This document shows, in pieces, positions 11,001-22,403 of a stretch of 64,000 nucleotides of DNA. Source of the DNA: Lepidodermella squamata. Its lineage: Eukaryota > Gastrotricha. Position 1 is the stretch's first letter, and each line of letters opens with the position of its first letter. The stretch is from NCBI GenBank assembly GCA_047495785.1, contig JBLDXI010000015.1, positions 4,464,001 through 4,528,000 of the forward strand, read 5' to 3'. The position numbers and the translations under genes are program-made. The notes beneath the pieces are model-generated. The model saw nothing but the letters and a program-made list of their open reading frames with translations, was not told where the DNA came from and did not search any database.

Positions 11001-11199
11001 GAGCAACGCCAACGGTGTCGGCAACAGCAGCAACGGGCCGGCGTGGGTTGTGCGGGCCGCGAGTGCTTCCTTGGCTGAGCAGCCGAAAAACAATAGCGCG
11101 GGCAACGCGCTTATGTGCAACAGCGGCACGGTCAGCCCTGCCTCGTCTTCGCTATCCATCCATTCAGTCTGTTCAAGCACCACCGAAATAGCGGCCTAA
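8045..11199 (+). CDS. Dual-specificity MAP kinase phosphatase, DUSP8/DUSP16 (VHP-1) type
   Basis: Seven exons: 8045-8332, 8383-8557, 8611-8795, 8865-9012, 9068-9191, 9911-10372 and 10485-11199; 698 residues. An N-terminal rhodanese/CH2 domain (about 45-160) carries the basic kinase-docking segment CSKLMKRRLQQDK, nearly identical to DUSP16. The catalytic domain (about 200-330) has the HCLAGISRS signature with nucleophile Cys279, general acid Asp248 in PINDTY, and the family block RPTIAPNFNFLGQLLEYEK. The C-terminal 350 residues are Ser/Ala-rich and low complexity, as in the JNK/p38-directed DUSP8/16 group; RLSFDRSISV resembles a conserved tail motif of DUSP16. Expected role: switching off JNK/p38 signalling. 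Intron 5 (719 bp) is much longer than the others. The last exon is GC-rich with open shadow frames on both strands. Confidence 0.93.
9192..9910. other. Long fifth intron of the MAP kinase phosphatase gene
   Basis: The other introns of this gene are 50-112 bp, while this one is 719 bp. It contains an AAT/TAA microsatellite at 9412-9434 and an open frame at 9631-9840 without family motifs. Nothing else is recognised. Confidence 0.5.
9412..9434. repeat. (TAA)n microsatellite
   Basis: About seven consecutive TAA units lie inside the long intron of the phosphatase gene. Confidence 0.8.
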
Positions 11200-11479
11200 A
11201 TATGATATAAAACCAAGCCCTTTGTCGCCAGCAAATTGACTGAAACTTTTCATTATAATCTTCTTCTCGTAAGGTTCTAAAGGCTCTTTTCTGTAATAAT
11301 CGAATATACAGTTATAGTTATATTAAGAGCTAAAAATTAACATTTCGCCTGTGTTGAATTGTAAATTATTTATTCTTCAAAATATATCGATTTTAATCAT
11401 TATTCGTGCCGTGCAGTTGCAGGGTTTCTCCAAATAGTTCATTGTCGCATCGTCTTGTGTTTCTGGTTACTCTTGGACG

Positions 11480-11506
11480 ATAATGATAATGATAATAATA
11501 ATAATT
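11480..11506. repeat. GATAAT/AAT microsatellite
   Basis: Imperfect TAATGA and AAT units are visible directly. Confidence 0.7.
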
Positions 11507-14110
11507 TATTTGCCCAATTTAAGTGATATATACTTACACGCGCACTTTTTCTCGGGTCTTCTGACGCACTTCCACGCACGCATTGTTCGCGGCATCACCA
11601 CACTTATTTTCACCCACCAAAAGAAAGCAACAGTTGTAATCTCTCACGCAGCTTTTTTAGCTTAGCTCGACAATCGGTTTTCTTTATCTAATTATCGATG
11701 CTAATCTCGACTCTCGGGCTTATTTACAACCGCCACTGAGGTTGCTTTGCGAGTGGTTCTCTTCTTCATCATCTTCAATTGTCTATGAGTGGCAGAGGAA
11801 GCTCCTTGATGATATTTACCGATTATTCTTTGTTACAGCCTCGGAAAAATAAGTGTTATTTTCACGCTAATGAGAAAAATAACGTGTTATTACTATTGCT
11901 TATGTACAACAAGAAATAAAGCATCGGTGTTCTTGCAGTGAAGCTTGCCATTTATATGCCGTAACAGGTTTTGTTGTCACTTGGAGCATTCTGTCTCCGC
12001 CCAAATGTTATTGTACATTTCCTGTCACCTGCGCACAGAATTTTCTGCGATTCTTACTTCAAACAGCATGTGTTATCATCAAAATGATACGATGTTCATA
12101 TTTTTTGATAAACAAAAATGATTATTACGAGAATATTTGGGCTGGATATTTGGATGTTTTATTTACGAGGATGATGAACTCGCGAGTTGTCGGATTGACT
12201 CCAGAAAAATGTCCATTTTGATTAAAATCTATGATATATATGTATTACACCTTGCACTATTTTTTCACATTTGAAATGTAAACATAGATTAAAGCTCCTT
12301 TATTTATCTCCATTTATTATTATTGATATGTAAACCCACTTTTAGAAAAAACTAAAACCTTCCTTACAAAGCTGCTTAAATCTAAAAATTCAATTTTGGA
12401 AAGTGTGATGCTAAACTTTGGCTTGTGAAGTCACAGTTGAACGTTTACTCGATGGCCTTTTCATTTGACGGAGGTACAAATCTCACGAAGAGAAGTTGTC
12501 ATTTTCTTGACGGTCGCTATTACATATACATATATATTTATATACACTATAACTGCATATTTCATCCTTCATGTGTATACACAGATTAGAAATATACTTC
12601 GTTTCCTTATAGCATTATACACTTTCTCTGCCGCGTAGATGCTGCGTTATTTCTTCACACAAAATTCATCTTCGCTTCGCAATTACGAGTCCAGATAGTA
12701 TCACCAAAAATGGCAGAGCGTTGCCAATAAAACAATGCAATTGTTGCTTTCTTCTTCAGCCGAGACCACATTTGAAAGTTGAGATGAATTGTTACAGCCT
12801 GGTAGTTTGCTCTGAATCGCCTTATGAAGTTTCCAACTCCGATATTTTTCATCCACTGTAAATATCAACTTAATTGTTGCATTTATCTTGATAATTCGAA
12901 TCAAAACTAAGAGGTTAAGGTTTCACTGTATATAGCTAACTTCCGACTATTCTTAGCTTGGCTTACTTGTTGCCCTCCATATCGTTCACAACTTCGATTT
13001 ATTGTATACGATATATGACTATAACTTCGATTATTACTGTAAAATGCTGTATCCGCGCAGAGTGAATTGTTTGTTTATTGGCATTTTGGCGGAGAATAAT
13101 TGTAATAAGCATGTTTTTCTGCAAACCGCAATGGGTAGTTGAAATAAACACGGAGAGTCTTCTCGAACTTGTTTCTATTTTTTTGACAACGCGTGGGAGT
13201 TCAATGCAATTTTTCAACCGGCTGGGCGTAATTCGAAGCCCTAATTTTCGCCAGTAACCTTCGATTTTTATCCTTTAACATTCACTTTTTTCCAATATAT
13301 AGGTATTATTTATTAATGGGCTTTTCACCTGGATTTGTCAGTATAATAATTTTATTTTAGCAGAGAAAATTCGACGATTGTATTCATGTTATATGGATTA
13401 CCAGGTTCATCGACCTCCCTCTCTCTGTATTATTATTTCAGCGTTTTTTGCTTAATATGAATGCGTTGATAATATTAACATAGCGGTGTGTCCTTTTTAC
13501 TATTGCTGTACATCATGTTCTTTCGTTTGCCTTACATTATATTGAATTATTGCTACGCATTATGCGAACTAGTGCGCCGCGCTAAAGATGTAAAGGCAGT
13601 TTAATGATTTTCCCGTAGGCAGCGTGTTCTAAACATATTGATGCGAGCAAAAAATGAAGCGAACAAATGCTGCCCCTCCCGCTCGCGAATCGGCCTTGTA
13701 TTACCTAATAATTGTATGCCATTCAACGCCAAAGCGTTTCGAAGAAGAGAGCACTTGACCTGCAAACATAGAGCGCAAGCGGGCTGAATGAGCATTGAAC
13801 GCGCTGTTTTTCCTGTATATTTTCGAACAGTTCTCAATTTAAATGAGAGACCACTCGAGGAAAAGAAAATATTGAACTACCTGCCAAAAACTTGCGAAAA
13901 ATTGCATGAATGGAATAAAATTATGAATGCAAATTACGAGCAAGCGCAGTGAACATGGGACATGTTGCCAAGACACCAACCAATTCATAGGCGTTATGAG
14001 CGTTCTAATTCTTAATGAGATTTTGAATGTTATGAAAACGACCTTCTACGGTTGACTGAAATAGTGGTGGTCTAGGGACGGTTCATGAAACGATGGTGAT
14101 CGTAACTGTA

Positions 14111-14128
14111 GTAATAATAATAATAATT
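14111..14128. repeat. (TAA)n microsatellite
   Basis: Six TAA units are visible directly, in the gene-poor region upstream of M6. Confidence 0.7.
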
Positions 14129-15450
14129 ATGAGACGAATTCCCTTAGGAATGAGCAAGGCGTTGCAGATCAATAAAAACCTATGTAGACATTGATTTTTC
14201 GGCCAGCAATTAGTTACTCGGGACGTGATGTGGCGGCTCGACCGGTGGCCACGGCTGGCAGTCAGTATAACCCCATGCCGAGTTATTATTATTTGATTAC
14301 GACGTTGCGCAACCACTGAAGGAAAAGTAAATAATAATATTACAGTTCAGCGTTACTGCGCCTGTGAAGTCTCGCTTACTACTTCTCGTGTATAGCAGTA
14401 GTATTTCACATGGGGAGTTGTTGCTCCGAACTAGGGTGTCTGCTTACTACTAGGCGTGTTCTTCAAGGGTGCGCGTTCGCTCGCTGCTTGCTCACACACG
14501 CAGGACGATGGCGCTGATGCGATGAGGCGATCAATGCTGCTGCTGTTGCTGCCGCGGCTGCGTATTGCTTAGTCAGATTTACTGTTGTAATAATATTGCT
14601 ATTATTAAGGCAGCCGTTCAGATGCGGACTAGCGCGTGGCTCTAGTTTGTTTGGTTCACTCGCTGCTCTGGTTCTCGCCGCCTCAGTGCCACCTTAATAT
14701 TACTGGGGCGCGAACTCCTTGCACTTGGGCATCACGCGTCGCCTCCTGAACCCCGCTTGGTATAATAATATAAGTCTGATTATATACCGAAGAAGCCGCC
14801 GCTGCCTTTCCAGTCTATTATTATTATCATCATCCTCACTCGAACGATTTTCCGCGCCGCGTACCGACTCTCCGCGCCGTTTTGACCCTTCGCTCCCGAC
14901 CCACCCGCGCCCGCATGATGCTAATCGGCTTATTCGTTGTGTTGGCAAATCTCTCTCTGCGCGCCGGTTGTGTTATTCCAAGCCGTGGCAGTGATGAATT
15001 TTCATCGTTTTGGCGCCATTAATACATATTTTGCAGTAACGATATTGCGCCCATTCGCACGTCTTTTCGCCCGCGCGCGCACACACTAACACTAACTCGC
15101 ATACAGTCAACACGTTGAAACTGTTTCTACAACCCACCGCCATACGGTTTTGGCGTTCGCTCAAGTATTATCATTGCGGTTACGTTTTGTCGGTAGCGAA
15201 CAGTTTTGAATATATTTATTGCCGATTGTAGGTTTGAAGTTATGCGTGGTCAGCGCGAGCCGTGCACTGGCTACTGCTCGCTGCTGTGTGGCGTGTTTTA
15301 ATGCGGTGAAATAACAACACCGCGCCGGTATAACATTTCAGCAGCGTTACTGCTGCTACTACTTCCGTCATCGTTAAAGCACAAATAACAGATAGTTGTC
15401 TGTTCAGTCATCATTTATACATTACAGCCAGCTTAACGACTAACAGCGGT

Positions 15451-15488
15451 AATCATAATAATAATAGTAGGTAGTAGTAGTAGTAGTT
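15451..15488. repeat. TAA then TAG trinucleotide microsatellite
   Basis: An AATAAT tract passes into repeated GTA/TAG units, about 900 bp before the M6 start codon. Confidence 0.7.
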
Positions 15489-16408
15489 GAAGAAACAGCA
15501 TTTCCATACCAACAAACGTTTTCATAACCCAAAATATTGTTATGAGCTTTCATTATTTATCCATATCCTGTATGAAAATACACACATACAAATATCATAA
15601 CAATGGTGGTGCTTGCGATCAGTGGTTTTTGCGGTTTTGGCGGGCCGGCGCAAAAACTAGTCATCGTTAGCAATGTTAACAAAACAATTTACGTCTACCT
15701 TGTTGGCGATTATTTATTTATTATATATTATCTTCGGGAACGAGCGTTTAGTATTGCGCTTCTCCTTCGCAGTGTATTAGCCGATTTTTAAGCTGCGGCG
15801 AGAACGTAAAAAGAGGATGAAGAACAAGAAGTCCGCGCTGTCTGTAATAGATCTTGATTATGCGAGGCGAGCGGGGATATTTTCTTACAATCGAATCTAA
15901 ATCCTTGAATATTACAAGCCATTTTTTCGTCATTATTCTTCGCTCATCATTGCATGTAGTGTATGTATCTCATGCGATTTTTTATATTTCATTATTATTG
16001 TTTTCCTTCGTTTTTAGTCCGTTAATAATACATCACGCATATACAACAAAATACTGCAACGGCTCTCGTTCCCTTTCTCGTCCGGCGCGTGAAACCGAGG
16101 GCCAAATTTATACCGCAAAATACAGACGCGAGAGCTATCTTTTATTAGCCGTTATTAGCAGTTGATATTAGAAAAACCAGCCCAGAAGCAGTCTGCTGCC
16201 ACTGTTTCCGCCTTCGCATCGACACGCACAGCTGCTGGCTTTCATTTTGTTATTTTTCCCGTAATTTGTTTTGGTAACAATCTTGCGTGTTGCCTCTACC
16301 GCCACTAGTACCACCACCAGACACGCAACAAGTTTTTCCCTATCCGTGTTAAGACCCATCATCATCATCATCGAAACGTATCGCTTTTCCAAACGGCAAT
16401 AAACCATC

Positions 16409-17599
16409 ATGGTTCATACGTTAATCATCAATCACGATTTGTCATCTTCGAACCCGAACATCGACTCCGGTAAGTCATTGCGCTACAGGTGGTTTTCTAG
16501 ACGATTCTCTTCATTTTTTTTGCGTAGGCAGTGGACGCAGGCCCTATCAATCCGGTTGTTTAGGGTGCCTGTCTCGGGTGCCATGTGTCTCGTTATCCTC
16601 GTGGATTCTGTTGTCTCTCGGATGCGGTCTTTACGTTGGAGGAACCGTCGTCGCCTTGAAATTTGTTCGGGAACTTTTTCACCCGGGTGGATCGCTCAAC
16701 AAAACATCACCTCTATTGTAATTCCTTAATTTTTTTCGCGAATTTTTCGATATAAATGATTTATTTATAGATTTTTCCCGTACTTCGAATATGCTGCAAT
16801 TGGAGTGGCGGGGCTCACTACGTTACTCGGGACCATGTTCCTAATAATTAATCACTTCTCGAGCGGTGAAACCAGCCGGCACACCCTGGTAACACCCGGC
16901 CGAAATGCGGGCGTTCGCTGCTGTGACGCGTTCTGCCTCATGCTTGCCTACGTGTTGCAACTCATCTGGACGCTGCTACTATGCATTCACGCGTTGCCGG
17001 TGTTAATTCTGTTAACGACCAGCTGGCTGCGCGATCCTACGCTACAACGCTGTATCGATCTGCGCCATTTCGGTATGCGAGCGAAGGCCGGTTCAATCAT
17101 CATGGTGACGAATCCTGGCATCGATTACAACAACACTGGAACGCATAATTCAACTGTTTCATACACGCTGAACGCCCCAGCTGCTACATCGGCTCACTTT
17201 TGCGGACGAGACTTGATCACCTACGAAGAAAGGGTACGTGTCCCTAGGTCTTGGTGATTTTTTAAATTAATTTTTAAATTTTTTTTAGAGTTTTACTTTG
17301 CTTACTGCATTTGGCTTGGCGTTAGTCGGAGCATTTCTAGTCATTATTGCGATGGTTTGTAATTAATTACACGATTCAAGCGCCACATTTTAATTATTAA
17401 TTAATCCTTACAGCTTAACTTCATCATCTGCCTAGCCGGAAACTTCAAACACGTGAAAGAAATCCGCCATTTGCCGTACACTCAGGACAGTTGCGGCGAC
17501 GATTACATGGACGGTCATAATGGCATGATGATTCCGACGAATGGCAACGGCATGGACCCGGGTACCTCGGCTAAAATGATGCTGAATACTTCGTTGTAG
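16409..17599 (+). CDS. M6/proteolipid protein (PLP/GPM6 family), four-pass membrane glycoprotein
   Basis: Exons 16409-16469, 16528-16717, 16771-17233, 17289-17354 and 17414-17599. The order of features matches GPM6/PLP: a short cytoplasmic N terminus, a Cys cluster with the conserved CLSRVPCVSL before transmembrane segment 1, segment 2 (YAAIGVAGLTTLLGTMFLI), a Cys-containing loop, segment 3 (LMLAYVLQLIWTLLL), a large extracellular loop with CIDLRHFG and HFCG that supply the disulfide cysteines, segment 4 (FGLALVGAFLVIIAM), and a cytoplasmic tail starting after ANW-like GNFKHVKE. NNTGT and HNSTV in the large loop are N-glycosylation sites. M6 proteins act in neurite growth, epithelial junctions and filopodia. 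The ATG at 16409 opens a 20-codon first exon in frame; an earlier coding exon cannot be excluded. The long upstream region fits a neural gene with complex regulation. Confidence 0.85.
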
Positions 17600-19607
17600 C
17601 GTCACTTGACCTCAGCATCGTTGTTTTCTTGTAATTTGAGTGTTGTCACTAGAAATCTTATTATTTGCTAAACATTTGTTGAAAAATCGTCTACTTTTAT
17701 CATTTGATAGCTTTGTTTTGTTTGTTGCGCGCTTGGAACGCCGAATCTCTCGAACGAAATCGATTTCTGACTACTAATGGTATTGAGGCGAATCAGTATG
17801 ATATGCAATTTCAGATCTAGCGTTTTATCATCTTTTACCTCTCGCAAATTCGATCGACTCTTAGAAAGTAGCCGAAATCGTTTTGGTGATTTTTTTGTAC
17901 TTCGAATTTTATGCCGAACAACGCATGTTTGAACATCTCTTGGCGCATCTGAATGAAATGATATTCTGTATATTTATGATTATATTATTGCAAAAAATGG
18001 GAGAAAATGGCGCTATGTTGTTTTACGAAGAAGAAATCGATTCATTTTCTCACGTTTTTCGGTACTCTCATTTTGTTTTATACAGTCGAGAGATGAATTA
18101 ATGCGGAAAGCACTTGAAATGCAGTTTTATCGATATCCGAAATATTTCATCGTTTGTTATAATTGGAGACGATAAATCAAAATGCAGCCAAATTGTAAAT
18201 ATATTCTGACAGATTTATGAAATATAAAAAGTTTTGGCGGTGTAGCTCCGTGCATTTTTGATATCCATCGCACTTGGTTCGCACTTGTCGCCTGGTTGGT
18301 ATTTTTCTAATGAATGAACTTTCTCTGGCTGAGAAATTTGCAAGCTGCTTTCCGGTGAATCATAATTATATGATTCATTTGCGTAGCCGCAGCTGAATAA
18401 CCATTTCATTCTTGTTTATTCGGAAACTCTTCCAAACAGCAACTCGCCCATATCAAGTGGGCACGGTGATGAGCCGATTGATGAAGATGTCGGCAGAATT
18501 TTAAGAGGTCCAGTCTAATGAGGGCGTAGTTTTACGTCATCTTCACAGATCCACATACGTACTGGGGCCATAACACGTCAATTCATTTCAAATTAACCAC
18601 ACCAGAAGAAAACGCACTACACGAGTTGGCAACAACCCAGAGCGCTCAAATGCTGACACGTATTTGAAATTGGTAAAAAGAAATTCTTAAAATAGAAAAA
18701 CTGGGCGAAAACGTGTTCACAATAACAGGTTAAGCTTATGAAGCGAAATGAAGCAGATGCATAAAAAATAGCGTCGTAACCAATCGAAACTGCGGAATAT
18801 TTTCTGGCACAGGGAGCACATAAGGACCACTTGAAAGGCGCTAATTTATAGGGAAATACGTGAAATTCCCCGTCCTTTGCATAGCTTCAGGCGAAGCCCT
18901 CAAGCCCTTTCGGAATTGGTCAATCATTTTTATTCTTTTCCTGGGCATGGAAAAATATAATTTATATCGAAAACAGGAAAAGAAGCGGATCGTGCCTCTC
19001 TTCAGTAGAGAGAAAATCACATGCACATCGAATCTGACAGAAATTAAACAGAATATCTTTTAGCTGAACCAAATTTGAATGCAGCGGAACCAAATCTGCA
19101 TGTTGCGGAACCTAATTTCAGAAAAGCAAAAGGTCGAATATTTCTGGGAAATTAAGGCAATGCAAGAAAATTAAGGGTTTATAATAAATTCTGCTGATCA
19201 ATCCTGACATCCTTGAAAGTTTCGAAAAGTGGTTTTAGGCCTATTGAAAATTCCAAAATTTGGTTCCGCTAAAAGTAAGACCCGAAATTAAACAGCTCTC
19301 CGCAGGTCATTATAGATCCAAGGATTCGAGTTAACAGCAGCGGAAATCTTTCTCGGCATCATCAACATTCTGGTATGCATACAAGGAATAGATTTAGAAA
19401 AGTCAGTCATTCAGCCAGCCAGTCCTTTTTGCATCACCTCGCTGTTTCGAATTAAATTTCTTTGTTCACGCGCATATTTGTTCACACAGATGCACGGAGT
19501 GCGCGGATGAGAGCGCACTTCGTTGAAAATAGTAGCGTCGCAGAAATGACCTGCAGTAAGGCATTTAGCGATCTGAACTTCATTTTGTTTATCTATAATT
19601 TTAGCGA
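17600..19607. other. 2-kb region without a recognised gene
   Basis: The first part is the M6 3' UTR. Around 19063-19270 short copies of GCGGAACCAAAT and its reverse complement (ATTTGGTTCCGC) occur in opposite orientation, a small imperfect inverted repeat. Nothing coding is supported. An acceptor-like ATAATTTTAG ends three bases before the next start codon. Confidence 0.45.
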
Positions 19608-20574
19608 ATGGCTGATTCGGATCTGCAGTTGTTTATCGAAGTCATCAGTGTTTTTAATCGGATGGGCCCCCATACTCGCCGATTGGCAGTCGAAACAATT
19701 GCACGAGAGCGTCAGCTAGCTGTAGGAGAAGAACTCCCTGTTGTAGTCGTCGATGAACCACGCGCTCTAACTCAGACCAGTCAGCGGCCAACGTTCGAAG
19801 AAACTTCGATTCGTGCAGTTCGCTCGTCTAGTGATGAATATTCTGCTCAAGTTCTCAAGAGAATGAGGGCACCGTACACGCAATTTTCAAAAGATGAACT
19901 TGCTTTGCTGGAGAAAGTAATATATACTTGACTCACCTGTAATAGTTTAACCTGTGTCCCATACTCAAATAGTTGTTTCGTTCAACACATTACCCCACGA
20001 AACAGCAGGTCGAAGAATTGGCAAGAAAGTTGAACAGATCCGCGAAAAAGGTGAGCGCCTGGTGATTAGCACTCACGCTAGATAATTGAATTACATTTTA
20101 CGATCATATTGTTTGGTGATGCAATGGGATGACAAAAGCGTTTTGTATGCCTCAGATTTTTGGGTGGTTCATTCGTAAAAGGCAGATATTTCGGCTCAAG
20201 TCTAAACCTCCGGATTCGAATCCGGATTCGCCCGACCTTTCTGACTCGGCAGTGAAGATTCTGTGGAAGGTATCGTGACGTTACTAATGACTCTTAGTCT
20301 TGCAAGAACTAATGCACATTTCAGGCATTCGATACACTTCCTCGCCTAGGTGATCGCCGCGCTAAAACTCTCGCTGAGAAACTCAAACTGCCGAAATCTC
20401 AGGTAACTATACGATATCAATTTCTACTTAGATCTGCGGACTGTGATATCTTTATGGGAAACGACATCTTTATCGCCTCTCATTGCGTAAATTGAATTTT
20501 TATATTTTGTTCAACTGTAGATTCGAGCATGGTTTGCCAATAGAAACAATGAGATGGCGAAGAAACTTGGTTGA
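19608..20574 (+). CDS. Divergent double-homeodomain protein, tandem paralogue 1
   Basis: Exons 19608-19916, 19973-20050, 20156-20269, 20325-20402 and 20521-20574; 210 residues, all junctions phase 0. Homeodomain 1 starts near RAPYTQFSKDELALLEK and ends IFGWFIRKRQIF; homeodomain 2 starts near SAVKILWK and ends IRAWFANRNNEMAKK just before the stop. Each is split the same way: an intron within helix 1 and another immediately before the xxWF of helix 3, with a 78-bp exon between them. Homeodomain 1 keeps Trp48 and Phe49 but has Arg in place of the DNA-contacting Asn51; homeodomain 2 keeps Asn51 but has Asn at position 53. An N-terminal block (SDLQLFIEVISVFNRM) resembles that of the next gene. Probably a nuclear DNA-binding protein; I recognise no standard homeobox class. 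Confidence 0.75.
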
Positions 20575-20618
20575 TGACGATCCAGCTGACAGCGGGGAAT
20601 TGTTGTTATTCCGCGGGC

Positions 20619-21160
20619 CAGAGGTGGAAACAGGTCGGAAAAACTCAACCCAACCCGATCGGCGACCCAACCGGCACCCAGGTCACCCACCGGCAACCCA
20701 AACCGGTAGAAAGCCGGTGTACCCACGCCGGTTTACCGGCTTTTTACCGGCTTTTTACCGGCTTTTTACCGGCTATTTACCGGCTATTTACCGGCTATTT
20801 ACCGGCTATTTACCGGTTTCAAGAGCACGTTTCCCAAACAAAAACAGCGTGAATCATGCAATCGCTCTCTTTATAATTCAAAATGCCTTTCAACCACTAT
20901 GAATCACCAAAATTCTAAAAATCAATTAGCGCAGGCCACTGATTGTTGATAAAAGCTTCCTTTCTACGCCTGTCACGAAGAATTTTTCGCGGAAGTCTCA
21001 CGACCGGTTCTATTCGCTAAATTTATGGCTTTCATGCCGAAAATTCCAATTTACCGGTCAACCGGCTGGAATTTAGTCAACCCATACCCAACCGGCGACC
21101 TGGCCCAACCGGCAACCGGGAGACTTACCGGCCGGTCAACCCGACCTGTTTCCACCTCTG
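20619..21160. mobile_element. Non-autonomous hAT-type DNA transposon
   Basis: Perfect 20-bp terminal inverted repeats, CAGAGGTGGAAACAGGTCGG at 20619-20638 and its reverse complement at 21141-21160, are flanked by a perfect 8-bp direct repeat CCGCGGGC at 20611-20618 and 21161-21168. An 8-bp target duplication and a terminus starting CAGAG fit the hAT superfamily. The 542-bp body has no transposase but many ACCGG/CCGGT motifs in both arms, which may be subterminal transposase-binding sites, and an 11-bp tandem repeat. It sits 37 bp after the stop of homeodomain gene 1, probably in its 3' UTR. The intact ends suggest a fairly recent insertion. Confidence 0.9.
20732..20819. repeat. 11-bp tandem repeat inside the hAT element
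   Basis: About eight head-to-tail copies of TTTACCGGCTT or TTTACCGGCTA. The first copies end in TT and the later ones in TA, showing stepwise expansion. Confidence 0.85.
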
Positions 21161-21297
21161 CCGCGGGCATATTGCATTTTTCCTTAACACTTGACACTTG
21201 ATCACAATTCAACCACGATCATTATCAATTATGATGACTTGATAATTTACATTTCGATGTAGTATTATTGATTTCACGTTTCACGCCTTTCGCTGGT

Positions 21298-22403
21298 ATG
21301 GCAGCGGCGAACGATGAAACCGCGCTGTTCGTTGAATTTTGTAAAAAATACCGGATGCTCCCCGAGCTAACTAAACGCCGAGTTCTCGAAGTCGTGGAAA
21401 GCATATGCTTTCTCTCTCCGTCCGTTTCATCCAATCAACCAGTCGATCCTGGTAGTGGAAATCAGATTTCTGCAACGGAAACGGCGCAGGAGGCACATGA
21501 GGGTGATGAGACAACAAGATTGGCAGTGGATGATTCGACAATCAGCGCAGATGAGGAAATTACTGGTGTCACTGACGTTAGAAAAGTTAACAGGTCTGAT
21601 GGGTCGCCAGAAAGAAAAGTTGTGGAACTTCCGCATCGCATCGTCACAGGAGATTTAAGCCGTCCTCCGATGCGGCAAAATGTCGGGATTGGTTCGCGCA
21701 TTTTTTCAGTGGCTGGTCTCGCCTTCGTGAAAGAGGTTTTTCCCTTCCAAGTTTTTTCAAGGAAAATGTGACATGTTTGTTTTTGCCTATAAGCAATTCA
21801 AAGTGAATCCTTATCCGACAAAGCAGCAGTTTATAGCAATGTCTCGAACTTTGGGATGCAAGGTTTTCCAGGTATCAATTATCAAGCCGTTGTTTTGCTT
21901 ATTAGTTTTCATGATTTTATCCTGCTGAACGATTCTTCTTGTCGAGTCACCTTACAGGCCTTGAATAAAATTTTCCTGTTTTGCAGCTGAAAACGTGGTT
22001 CGCATACCAGCGTCGGTTCGATGGCTTGGCGAAAAAAAGGTTTGAGCTCTCAGAGAAAATTGCAATGGAAGCTGCTGGTGTTTCTAGTCCTGAAGAGCTG
22101 GAAGAATTTCGTAGGCGCGGCTGTTTCAGCGAGAAGGAAGCTGAATTCTTAGAGCAGGTACCTAGCTTTCTGTACGAATAGCTTAATTGTATGGCAATGT
22201 TTTTTAAAAGGAATATCAGCGATGCCCCAAGCCATCGAAGTCTGAGGTGTCTGTAATTGCTAACAAATTGGGCTGCAGCGATCGGCGGGTTAGTGAAATC
22301 AATCATGTTTGCCGGTTTATCTCAATTCCTATTCTCCATTCAGGTGGATATATGGTTCATAAACAGATTAAAGGACGAAGAAGATGACCAACAGACCGTG
22401 TGA
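21298..22403 (+). CDS. Divergent double-homeodomain protein, tandem paralogue 2
   Basis: Exons 21298-21735, 21794-21871, 21987-22157, 22211-22288 and 22344-22403; 274 residues, all junctions phase 0. The layout copies the upstream gene: a conserved N-terminal block (DETALFVEFCKKYRML), a spacer (here longer and acidic), then two homeodomains each with a 78-bp central exon. Homeodomain 1 contains NPYPTKQQF and LKTWFAYQRRFDGL, so position 51 is Tyr instead of Asn. Homeodomain 2 contains KPSKSEVSVIANKLGC and VDIWFINRLKDEEDD, which keeps Asn51 but has Leu at 53. The shared PTKQQ motif and exon sizes show tandem duplication with the upstream gene. Role unknown, presumably transcriptional. The ATG at 21298 was taken as the first in-frame ATG. 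Confidence 0.75.

Larger units (their letters stand above)
11200..16408. other. 5.2-kb gene-poor region between the phosphatase and M6 genes
   Basis: No coding gene is supported. The left part is probably the phosphatase 3' UTR; an AATAAA at 11915-11920 could be its polyadenylation signal. The rest is AT-rich with many ATAT and TAA/ATT runs. Between about 14450 and 15300 the composition turns more GC-rich, with CGC and TCGCTCGCTGC motifs, which fits a promoter or untranslated first exon of the M6 gene, whose coding start is at 16409. Short open frames occur on both strands but lack motifs. Confidence 0.45.

Noticed and set aside
10752-11183. 143-codon minus-strand open frame in the last phosphatase exon
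   Set aside because: GC-rich, low-complexity shadow of the coding strand; no motifs and a better explanation on the plus strand.
19063-19270. Inverted GCGGAACCAAAT copies as a transposon
   Set aside because: The copies are short and imperfect, with no target duplication that I can see.
20205-20230. GGATTCGAATCCGG as a tRNA B box
   Set aside because: It is coding sequence of homeobox gene 1 (a Pro/Asp/Ser-rich linker); no A box or cloverleaf lies around it.
20732-20819. Regularly repeated 11-bp units as a CRISPR array
   Set aside because: The units are contiguous without spacers and lie inside a hAT transposon in a eukaryotic genome.
20483-20902. Open frame fusing the end of homeobox gene 1 to a repeat-rich tail
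   Set aside because: It runs through the hAT element in a different frame from the homeodomain; the homeodomain frame stops at 20574, before the insertion.
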